Below, piece by piece: positions 1 through 5,276 of a stretch of 5,276 bases of DNA. Source of the stretch: a bacterium (GTDB lineage Bacteria > Patescibacteriota > Minisyncoccia > Minisyncoccales > DG-74-3); NCBI GenBank assembly GCA_021161025.1, contig JAGHBK010000056.1:1-5276 (forward strand). The letters are read 5' to 3'. A model generated the notes under the pieces. That model had not been told where the DNA came from and searched no databases. It saw nothing but the letters and a program-made list of their open reading frames with translations. The first letter of the stretch is position 1. Each line of letters opens with the position of its first letter. A program made the translations under genes and the position numbers.

Positions 1-208
1 AAACGTGCCTTATTTGAGAGGTAGAAAGTTCTTTTTCTTTTATTACAAATTTATTATCTTTTTTAATACATAACTGATACCTTAAAATCTCTCCTAACTC
101 CTTAGCATACAAATTCAATTCTTCCGTATTCCTATCTTTTATAATTTTCTGAAGTCTCTTATCATCAACAATACATTTTTTAAATTCTTTTCTTTCCTCA
201 TTTTCCAT
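1..208 (-). CDS. csm2: Csm2, small subunit of type III-A Csm complex (partial, 5' part only)
   Basis: The reading frame opens with ATG at 208 and is still open at the window edge, giving the first 69 residues. It begins MENEERKEFKK, is Lys/Glu rich and helical, and reaches LSTSQIRHV at residues 61-69. That matches the conserved 'L-(S/T)-T-S-Q-I-R-x-(F/V)-Y' element that I know from the N-terminal half of Csm2. Csm2 is a small all-helical protein, typically about 120-150 residues, so roughly half is missing here. In the Csm effector it forms the inner filament against the crRNA-target duplex, together with Cas10. The start is fixed by a strong Shine-Dalgarno, and the gene begins 37 bases after the cas10 stop. 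That position, directly after cas10, is the usual type III-A order and supports the call. The rest of the operon (csm3, csm4, csm5) would be expected beyond the left edge but is not seen. Confidence 0.85.
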   Translation of the reverse strand, partial: MENEERKEFKKCIVDDKRLQKIIKDRNTEELNLYAKELGEILRYQLCIKKDNKFVIKEKELSTSQIRHV

Positions 209-215
209 CTTCTCT

Positions 216-222
216 CCCTCCT
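216..222 (-). promoter_or_regulatory. Strong Shine-Dalgarno for csm2
   Basis: On the minus strand AGGAGGG lies 7 bases before the csm2 ATG. It is the best ribosome binding site in the window and fixes the csm2 start at 208. cas6, the HEPN gene and cas10 have no comparable site, so csm2 may be translated more strongly than cas10. A higher dose would fit Csm2's multiple copies per complex, but that is inference. Confidence 0.75.
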
Positions 223-245
223 TTTTTATATCCCAAAATCTCCCC

Positions 246-2600
246 TCATCCTTTTCTACTTAAATAATCTGCCCACTGAACGCTAACATTTAAATTGGGT
301 ATTAGTTTAAAATCAGAAATTATCCTTTTTCTTAAATCTTCCAGGTCAGAGGCATGATTTTTGTATCTTTCCATAAATCTTTTTATTTGATAAAAAAGAC
401 GCCATATTCTTAAAATAGAAACTTTTCCTTCTTTATTTAATCTTTCCTCCTCACAACCTGCATATAAAACAGTAAGAAGAGAGCGAGCCACTCCTTTATC
501 AAGAATATCTTTAATTAAATTACAAACATTTTTTACTTCTTTAAAATCCTGCCATGTTAATTCTTTACCCATAAAAGATATCCTATCTTTGCCCTCCCTT
601 TTTGCTTTTTTCTCTTCACTTTCTGCCTCTCTTGCTGCATGATAAACAGGAAATTTTTTTGAAGGAGCAATATATATTCCTCCAGAAATAGTAATTTTAG
701 GATGATAACAAACATATTTTCTGAAATTCTCATAAATATCCTCTGCCAATTCAGGTAAATCTGACCATGGACCTAAAATAAATAAATCATCTCCTCCTGA
801 ATACACTACACAGCAATTTTTATATTTTTTCTCAACAATCTCTCTTATCCCTGCAGAGAAAAATAAAGAAACCATATAACTTAACATACTAAAACGAGAG
901 ATTGTATTAGGGATTAAACCTTCAGAAAAAATCTTTCCTAAATTATCCACATCCATTCTTAAAGCACCCCATTTTTTTATACCCTCTGCATCATCAGCAA
1001 TATCTTCTAAAGTTTTTGCATTACTATCTTCTTTATAAGGTGTATAAGTTGCCTCAAATCTAAATCCCCATGCATTTTCTTTTAAAAAATCAGAAGAATT
1101 AAGAAGATAAATAAAATTGTTAAAATTAGGCTGCTTTCCTTTTCCTTTAAACCACCATTTATATCCTATACTTTCAAATAATTCATACCACTCTCTGACT
1201 TCCCTGCTTAATTTTGAACTTTTTATTTTTTCTAACTCTAAATATTTTATCTCTCTTTGATTTATCAGCAGAGATAATCTGATAAAACTTTCACAAAGAC
1301 TACATAAACCTTCTTTTTCTATCTCCTTTCCACAAATTTCACACCCTTTTGATTCCTTTTTCGTTTCTTCAGGCAAAAATAAGGAGTAATCCAATATGCA
1401 TTTAAATTTTTTCTTTTTTTCTTTAGCTAAATTTTCTTTTAATCTCTCTATTACTGAAACAAATCTACTTAAATCAAAGTCTTCATAAGATAATTTCACA
1501 TAGCTTATAATCAAAGACAATTTTCCCTGATGAGCTTTAAAGATATTTTCTTCTATATCTTTAATTAAAGGTTCAATTTTTTCCTCTACTTTATTAATAT
1601 TGGGAAGGAGTAAAGAAAAATTCCCTCCACCACAATAGATAAGATTACATAAAGTTAAATCAAATTCATCAAGAATCCTGCGTGCAATAGTTTCGGAAAG
1701 AAGCTGTAAGTAAAAAGATCTTGCTCTTAATCCTTTTAAAGCTTTTTCTGTAGTTACTGAGTAAATAAAATCCTGAATTCCCGATATATCTCCACTTAAA
1801 AGAAGAAAGTCTTCATCCTCAAGATATTTTTCCTCTTTCAGTTGAAATCCTGAAATAATTTTCTCAAGTTTTTGTTCTTCTAATTTTAAATCATAAAGAC
1901 AAGTAGCAATTGCTGCCGTTGTTTTTAAATGATGAAATAAAGATATCTCTGGTTTATCTTTATAAGCTGAGGAAGGAATAAACAATGTATATTTTTCAAG
2001 TAAGAAAAGCGTTTTATAAATTAATTCTTCAAAATTTAAAATACCTTTTAAACATTTTGCTTCTTCCTCAAATTCTTTATACAACTTTTTAAAATTATTA
2101 AATTCGTCAATTGCTTTCTCTTTTTTATCTTGAGGAAATAACTCCTTTATTCTTCCACTATTTTTTCTAACTGGATGATACCAAGGATTTATTTTGTATT
2201 CATCTTTCTCCTTGAATACTATTTGAGAAAAAATTGAAATTAAAGGTTCTTTTTTAACCTCAACCTCCTCTTCAATTTCTCTATCCTGCCTTTCTCCAGA
2301 AGAAAGCCAATCAGCAAGTTGAATTATTTTTTCTTCATAAAAGTCAGGCTTATGATGTTTTAAAGCAAAAATAGCTACTTTGTCCCATTTTTTGCTAAGA
2401 TAACTTTTTATAAAACGTTCACTAAAAAGCACATGCAAATGAGTAGGCAAATCTTTTTTATTTTTTGGACAGAAATATTCTGCATCTCTTTTCTCTTTTT
2501 CTGTTAATTTTTCTCCTGCCCTTTGAGAAAACTTCCCAATATCATGTAAAAGGGAGGCTAAAATTATTACTTGGCGTTTTAGATCTTGAGGCTCCTTCAT
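246..2600 (-). CDS. cas10: Cas10/Csm1, large subunit of type III-A CRISPR complex with HD and GGDD motifs
   Basis: This 784-residue protein is full length for Csm1. An N-terminal HD nuclease domain shows LLHDIGKF (H19, D20), further His at 54/56 and 82/83, and the Csm1-typical LADWLSSGER at 95-104 with D97. The first Palm domain carries SGDISGIQDFIY (269-280) and GGGNF (324-328). A Cys4 zinc site follows (C420, C423, C433, C436). The second Palm has MDVDNLGK (D550, D552) and the catalytic SGGDD (601-605), then the conserved SGGIYIAP segment and a helical C-terminal domain. Both active sites look intact. The family cuts ssDNA through HD and makes cyclic oligoadenylate from ATP through GGDD when target RNA binds; the protein acts in the cytoplasm as crRNA-guided defence. 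The ATG at 2600 is chosen because TAA lies directly before it in frame and the HD motif begins at residue 19. No Shine-Dalgarno precedes it. Confidence 0.97.
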   Translation of the reverse strand: MKEPQDLKRQVIILASLLHDIGKFSQRAGEKLTEKEKRDAEYFCPKNKKDLPTHLHVLFSERFIKSYLSKKWDKVAIFALKHHKPDFYEEKIIQLADWLSSGERQDREIEEEVEVKKEPLISIFSQIVFKEKDEYKINPWYHPVRKNSGRIKELFPQDKKEKAIDEFNNFKKLYKEFEEEAKCLKGILNFEELIYKTLFLLEKYTLFIPSSAYKDKPEISLFHHLKTTAAIATCLYDLKLEEQKLEKIISGFQLKEEKYLEDEDFLLLSGDISGIQDFIYSVTTEKALKGLRARSFYLQLLSETIARRILDEFDLTLCNLIYCGGGNFSLLLPNINKVEEKIEPLIKDIEENIFKAHQGKLSLIISYVKLSYEDFDLSRFVSVIERLKENLAKEKKKKFKCILDYSLFLPEETKKESKGCEICGKEIEKEGLCSLCESFIRLSLLINQREIKYLELEKIKSSKLSREVREWYELFESIGYKWWFKGKGKQPNFNNFIYLLNSSDFLKENAWGFRFEATYTPYKEDSNAKTLEDIADDAEGIKKWGALRMDVDNLGKIFSEGLIPNTISRFSMLSYMVSLFFSAGIREIVEKKYKNCCVVYSGGDDLFILGPWSDLPELAEDIYENFRKYVCYHPKITISGGIYIAPSKKFPVYHAAREAESEEKKAKREGKDRISFMGKELTWQDFKEVKNVCNLIKDILDKGVARSLLTVLYAGCEEERLNKEGKVSILRIWRLFYQIKRFMERYKNHASDLEDLRKRIISDFKLIPNLNVSVQWADYLSRKG

Positions 2601-2685
2601 TTACAAATAATCATAAGAAAATTTCATAATTTTCTGTTTTTTTAGTATTTTATCGCAAATAACATAACTCGGGTATTTAAAAACT
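2601..2685 (-). other. 85-base gap between nucleotidyltransferase gene and cas10, no clear ribosome site
   Basis: This is the largest gap inside the operon. Read on the minus strand it is AT-rich, with no purine-rich ribosome binding site before the cas10 ATG and no hairpin plus T-run that would make a terminator. Two mini reading frames abut the start. MKFSYDYL begins with ATG at 2627 and ends in TAA directly against the cas10 ATG. MIICK begins with ATG at 2614 and its TGA overlaps the cas10 ATG as ATGA. Either could feed reinitiating ribosomes into cas10. I see no convincing -35/-10 pair. Confidence 0.4.
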
Positions 2686-3042
2686 CTATATTTCCTCATA
2701 CTCACCTTTTAAAAAATTTTTATACCAATTGTTAAATTCTTCTGGAGTGGAAAGATGAATTTGGAAAGGAGAAAAGGGATCAATTTTTGATTTAATCTCT
2801 GTTCTAATTCTTGCTCTCTCATCAAAATTTTGAGGCAGGCTTTTTGAAATTATCAAAACATCAATATCACTTGTTGGCTGGTATTTATTTTTAATAACTG
2901 AACCAAATACTAAAACTTTAACCTCTCCTAAAATAGATTCTGCTATTTCTTTGATTCTCTTACAATAGATTTTATAGTTTTCAAAGTACTTCCTTTTTTC
3001 TTTATGTAACTTCAAAGAAATATCAACTAAATTCTTTTTCAT
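2686..3042 (-). CDS. Minimal nucleotidyltransferase (MNT, MntA-like), partner of HEPN protein
   Basis: With the ATG at 3042 this is a 118-residue protein of the DNA polymerase beta-like minimal nucleotidyltransferase family. The core signature is VFGSV (G47, S48), then ten residues, then DID (D59, D61), the classic GSx10DxD metal and nucleotide site. The third acidic residue usual in the family is not obvious: the strand where it should fall reads FQIHLSTPEEF (93-103), with Gln/His. In the best-studied MNT/HEPN systems the nucleotidyltransferase is the antitoxin and attaches AMP to its HEPN partner. Here the overlap with the HEPN gene (20 bases) argues for the same partnership. A longer version from TTG at 3057 is possible, but GGTGAGGA at 3055-3048, 5 bases before the ATG, favours the shorter form. 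Placement between cas6 and cas10 suggests co-expression with the Csm genes. Whether it really acts as an antitoxin is inferred. Confidence 0.88.
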   Translation of the reverse strand: MKKNLVDISLKLHKEKRKYFENYKIYCKRIKEIAESILGEVKVLVFGSVIKNKYQPTSDIDVLIISKSLPQNFDERARIRTEIKSKIDPFSPFQIHLSTPEEFNNWYKNFLKGEYEEI

Positions 3043-3430
3043 AAAAATCCTCACCAATTATTTCCTTAATCAATTTTAAAAACTCTTTAGATTTCTCAAG
3101 AAGTTTCAAAACTGTATTTTCTGTAAACTCTTTAGGAAAGTATCTTGAAGTAAAATAGGCATCTTCTAAACTATCAAAGAATAACTCATTGTCTTTAAAA
3201 AATTTTAAAATCTCTTCTTTTTCATAAGCTTGAGATAATTGAAAAACTAACTCTGAAAGATAATGTGTTTTGGGCCAATCTCCAATTTTCTTGCCTATTA
3301 AATATTTTATCCACAACTGAATTGCCTGTTCTAAATTAAAAGCAGAGAGATTGTATTTTTTTCTTTTCAGTAATACCTCTACTTCTTCAAAAAATTCCTG
3401 AGATCTTCTTTTTAGAAACTCAATATTCAT
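3023..3430 (-). CDS. HEPN-domain protein, putative toxin partner of the nucleotidyltransferase
   Basis: This 135-residue, all-helical protein fits the HEPN family (PF05168 type). The first helix reads FLKRRSQEFFEEVEVLL (5-21). The most conserved block is YNLSAFNLEQAIQLWIKYL (26-44), followed by GDWPKTHYLSEL (50-61) and DAYFTSRYFP (90-99), typical of the family's third and fourth helices. HEPN proteins paired with minimal nucleotidyltransferases are often RNA-targeting toxins carrying Rx4-6H. No such spacing of Arg and His exists here: R96 has no downstream His. This member may therefore be a non-nuclease or use other residues. The start is ATG at 3430, because the domain begins there. A TTG at 3448, only two bases after the cas6 stop, would add six residues. 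No good ribosome site precedes either, so translation coupled to cas6 is likely. The gene overlaps the next one by 20 bases. Confidence 0.88.
   Translation of the reverse strand: MNIEFLKRRSQEFFEEVEVLLKRKKYNLSAFNLEQAIQLWIKYLIGKKIGDWPKTHYLSELVFQLSQAYEKEEILKFFKDNELFFDSLEDAYFTSRYFPKEFTENTVLKLLEKSKEFLKLIKEIIGEDFYEKEFS
3048..3055 (-). promoter_or_regulatory. Shine-Dalgarno that decides the nucleotidyltransferase start
   Basis: GGTGAGGA on the minus strand lies inside the end of the HEPN gene and 5 bases before the ATG at 3042. The upstream TTG (3057) and GTG (3054) overlap or precede this site and have no purine-rich stretch of their own. It indicates separate initiation of the nucleotidyltransferase, coupled to termination of HEPN translation. 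Confidence 0.6.
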
Positions 3431-3450
3431 ACACTGAAAATTATACAATT

Positions 3451-4347
3451 TTATAGTGAAAACTCAACCACATATTTTCCTAAACCAAAAGAGGTATTTT
3501 TTCCTATATGAATTATCTCTCCCAATTTTATAAAAGGTAAAAAATTTTTAAAATTTCCCTGATAAGTTATTTTGCCAACAAATCCTCCCAATTTCATCAA
3601 AGTTTTTTGTCTTAAAGAATATCTTGCCCAATCATACCATTTTAAATCGGAAAAGATTGTTTTTATGAAAAAAGTATCTTTTAAAATTTCCTGCCATTTA
3701 ATATTATCCTGAGTTGTATCTTCGTAGTATTTCTTAAGAGTTGAGATTCTTCTGAATAAAATCTTCATCAGTAAAGAAAAAGGTAGATTATTGATAAGTT
3801 TTCCTCCAATCTTTATCCGTGCAGGAGAGATAAAATTTAAAGTAAGTGTATCTGCATTTTTTCCTCTTTTTATTTTTACCGGCTGCAAAAATTCAAGAAG
3901 TTTCTCATCCTTGCAGGTATAAATAACTCTTTTTGAATTTTTTATCTTCTCAAGAATAAATTTTCCCCGCAATTTCATTCCTATTCCTATATTTTCCATT
4001 CTTTTTACTGCAATTACAAAATAAGGAAAATAGACGGAAGTTTTTCCTATCAAAAGAAGATTAAACTCAAATCTTTCCCCCTTTTTGTACTCTTTCTTTT
4101 TATCGTAAGGTGGCTCTAAAATAAAAGGTAAAGGCATATTACTTTTATCTACAGGTTCAAATATTTTTTTATAAACACAACTTCCGGAGGCAAAACAACT
4201 ATTACAATCTTTTTCTTTTTTATTTATACATACTATATTTTTAAAATTAGCAACTACTGCTCCACGCAAAACCGAACCCTTATATACAGGAAAGGCAGCA
4301 GGAGTTAAAAATTTAAGGAAAAATGTATACTTATATACAGAAAGCAT
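3451..4347 (-). CDS. cas6: Cas6, CRISPR precursor-crRNA processing endoribonuclease
   Basis: This 298-residue RAMP-fold protein is of the COG5551 / Cas6 C-terminal-domain type. The N-terminal half has FPVYKGSVLRGA (19-30), as in other members of this branch, then a four-cysteine cluster (C40, C48, C51, C57) that could bind a metal. The C-terminal half ends in the diagnostic glycine-rich loop, LGEIIHIGKNTSFGLGKY (275-292), with H280, G282, G288 and G290. Cas6 cuts repeat RNA in the CRISPR transcript to give crRNAs for the Csm complex. The catalytic residue varies in the family and cannot be assigned from sequence alone. H280 lies in the glycine-rich loop, which in the family contacts RNA. The start is the first ATG after an in-frame TGA at 4359-4357. 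It has no Shine-Dalgarno and lies 12 bases after the stop of the upstream broken frame. It is the first intact gene of the operon. Confidence 0.95.
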   Translation of the reverse strand: MLSVYKYTFFLKFLTPAAFPVYKGSVLRGAVVANFKNIVCINKKEKDCNSCFASGSCVYKKIFEPVDKSNMPLPFILEPPYDKKKEYKKGERFEFNLLLIGKTSVYFPYFVIAVKRMENIGIGMKLRGKFILEKIKNSKRVIYTCKDEKLLEFLQPVKIKRGKNADTLTLNFISPARIKIGGKLINNLPFSLLMKILFRRISTLKKYYEDTTQDNIKWQEILKDTFFIKTIFSDLKWYDWARYSLRQKTLMKLGGFVGKITYQGNFKNFLPFIKLGEIIHIGKNTSFGLGKYVVEFSL

Positions 4348-4359
4348 TAAAGTTAATCA

Positions 4360-4719
4360 CTAAAAAATAGAGATAAGTTCCTCCAAAGCAGTGCCAGCTG
4401 CCTTTATGCTTCCCGCCACACCTTTCACCATTGCCTTCATCTCCTTTCCAAAAGCACACCAGATAGCAAAAATCTTATAACGAAGAGGTTCTCTTTTCTC
4501 AGGTTTCTCTCTTTCTTCTAGTTCATACTGCCAAGCTTCTTTAATATTTCTTGGTCCCTCAACAAAGGTTGCATAAAAAAATAGGTGCTCATCTTGATTA
4601 AATTCTTTCCCGTATCTATTAAATGATGTCTTACAGAATGTGCATATCCAACCAGATAAATTAAATTTAAAGAGACTAAAAAATACTACTATCTTACTCT
4701 TCAGAAAAAAACCTTCTTT
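4360..4719 (-). pseudogene. Unrecognised open frame without a start codon, 3' part of a hypothetical gene
   Basis: A frame of 119 codons is open from just after a TGA (4722-4720) to a TAG at 4362-4360. It contains no ATG, GTG or TTG until the Met codon at 4440, far too late for the coding-like part, so I read it as the remnant of a gene that lost its 5' end. The translation looks real from about WICTFCKTSF onward, with one CxxC. It continues through NRYGKEFNQDEHLFFYATFV, a charged Glu/Arg/Lys middle, and a helix-prone end with KIFAIWCAFGKEMKAMV. The final part (4381-4440) is about 53% GC, well above the surroundings. I do not recognise the family. Being 12 bases before cas6 and on the same strand, it may once have headed the operon. 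A CTG at 4704 could in principle start it, but that is weak. Confidence 0.5.
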
Positions 4720-5139
4720 TCAAAAAACTCCTTTTTATCCTTTAACTGAAGAATAAATTCTTTTGCCTCTTTATAAGCCTCTTTAGGCATTCATTCATAT
4801 ACAATAACCCTATATACCGCAACAAAAGCACCGGTTCTCTCCCTTTCGCTTTCACAATGAAGAAATACAGGTTGATTCTTTTTATCCAGAACTATCTTTA
4901 AAAATTTAATTACCTGTTTATCTGTAGGTTTTTTATAAACACTTAAAGGGATATTGTAAAAAATTTATCCCCAATTTCTTAGCTAATTTTTCTTCCTCTT
5001 CTGCTTTATCTTTTCCTCTTAAACTGATGATTGTCTTTACTCCTGAGGATTTCAATTTTTCTATTCCTTTTCTATTATATCCTCCCCTATAAAGAATATC
5101 ATCAACTTTGTAAAAATTGGCAGGTCTAACTGGGGAAGT
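4701..5139 (-). pseudogene. Degraded dual-specificity (tyrosine) phosphatase-like gene
   Basis: Joining two frames gives a recognisable dual-specificity phosphatase of about 145 residues. It opens with NFYKVDDILYRGGYNRKGIE, then GVKTIISLRGK, KKLGINFYNIPLSVYKKPTD and NQPVFLHC. The P-loop is HCESERERTG, fitting HCx5R(S/T)G, and AVYRVIVYE follows. The family removes phosphate from protein or small substrates through the P-loop Cys. Three lesions break it. A run of six T (plus-strand A run 4958-4963) has one base too many, shifting the frame. A TGA at 4793-4791 sits where relatives have Trp ('EGW-x-EEA'). No start codon exists in frame before NFYKVDD. After the TGA, 29 further codons from ATG 4790 (MPKEAYKEAKEF) continue the family's next helix and end with TGA at 4703-4701. 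The sequence still reads as a phosphatase, so the inactivation looks recent. The 5' limit is approximate. Confidence 0.8.
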
Positions 5140-5276
5140 AAAGTTAAAGATAAAGACGGCAGAGAGTATGAGTGGTGTTTTGCCTCTGAACCTCTTTGGG
5201 AGGTATATAGATGGGATGGCGAGAAGTTTGTTTATTCTAAAGAGTTAAGCACGGTGCCCAAGAGAGGTGAGGAAGG
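5131..5276 (+). pseudogene. Start-less coding-like fragment on the plus strand, running off the window
   Basis: From about 5131 the plus strand becomes purine-rich and about 45% GC (65 of 146 bases), opposite to the rest of the window, where minus-strand genes make the plus strand pyrimidine-rich. One plus frame is open from 5131 to the edge. It reads as a plausible soluble protein piece rich in Trp, Tyr, Glu and Asp: DGREYEWCFASEPLWEV, then YRWDGEKFVYSKELSTVPK. The frame stays open leftward to about 5047, but there it is only the antisense of the phosphatase. No ATG, GTG or TTG start occurs in it before GTG near 5254. I do not recognise the family. It may be the truncated front of a gene that continues to the right. 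The minus strand is also open here and encodes a hydrophobic stretch, which is the main alternative reading. Confidence 0.35.

Noticed and set aside
3043..3057. TTG (3057) or GTG (3054) as the nucleotidyltransferase start
   Set aside because: These codons overlap the purine-rich GGTGAGGA that fits as ribosome site for the ATG at 3042, and the extra residues add nothing conserved.
4681..4725. Sigma-70-like promoter TTGAAA ... TAAGAT upstream of the start-less frame
   Set aside because: The spacing is about 21 bases, too long, and AT-rich sequence gives such matches by chance.
4958..4963. Sequencing error as the sole explanation of the broken phosphatase
   Set aside because: Cas10, Cas6 and the HEPN/MNT genes contain many longer A/T runs without frameshifts, and the TGA and the missing start are not homopolymer errors. 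A single-base error in this run is still possible.
5127..5200. Minus-strand hydrophobic stretch (TPLILSAVFIFNF) as a signal peptide of the phosphatase
   Set aside because: It resembles a signal peptide, but no start codon lies in frame before it, and the strand here is pyrimidine-rich, unlike every other minus-strand gene in the window. Kept only as an alternative.
5168..5248. 26-residue plus-strand frame from ATG at 5168 (MSGVLPLNLF)
   Set aside because: Short, no ribosome site, and shifted relative to the longer, more protein-like plus frame through the same bases.
1..5276. CRISPR repeat array
   Set aside because: No regularly spaced direct repeat of 20-40 bases is visible anywhere; any array must lie outside the window.
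4360..5276. Insertion sequence as the cause of the broken region
   Set aside because: No transposase motifs, terminal inverted repeats or target duplication could be found in it.

Overview
The window is AT-rich, roughly 30% GC. Its proteins are rich in Lys, Glu, Ile and Phe and almost all are read from the minus strand. This composition, a Csm-type CRISPR locus and an archaeal-looking HEPN/nucleotidyltransferase pair suggest a thermophilic, low-GC bacterium or a neighbour in the same habitat. The degraded phosphatase resembles families I associate with Desulfobacterota-like bacteria. The lineage is inference only.

In the direction of transcription (right to left), the intact part reads: cas6 (4347-3451), a HEPN-domain gene (3430-3023), a minimal nucleotidyltransferase gene (3042-2686), cas10/csm1 (2600-246) and the 5' part of csm2 (208 to the window edge). 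This is the front half of a type III-A (Csm) CRISPR operon. The remaining csm genes would be expected beyond position 1. Cas6 would cut precursor crRNA. Cas10 and Csm2 are the large and small subunits of the RNA-guided Csm complex. Cas10 keeps both its HD nuclease motif and its GGDD cyclase motif, so it should be able to cut ssDNA and make cyclic oligoadenylate. No array, cas1, cas2 or CARF effector is visible.

The unusual cargo is the HEPN/MNT pair, a toxin-antitoxin-like module placed between cas6 and cas10 and overlapping by 20 bases. Both members depart from the canonical active-site motifs: the HEPN protein has no Rx4-6H motif, and the nucleotidyltransferase has no obvious third carboxylate.

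The right end (about 4360-5276) contains no intact gene. It holds a 119-codon open frame with no usable start codon, ending 12 bases before cas6. Next is a clearly recognisable dual-specificity phosphatase pseudogene with its P-loop still legible but with a homopolymer frameshift, an in-frame TGA where a conserved Trp is expected, and no 5' end. From about 5131 to the edge the purine-rich strand switches to plus, and a coding-like fragment also without a start runs off the window. This looks like a rearrangement scar at the border of the CRISPR locus.
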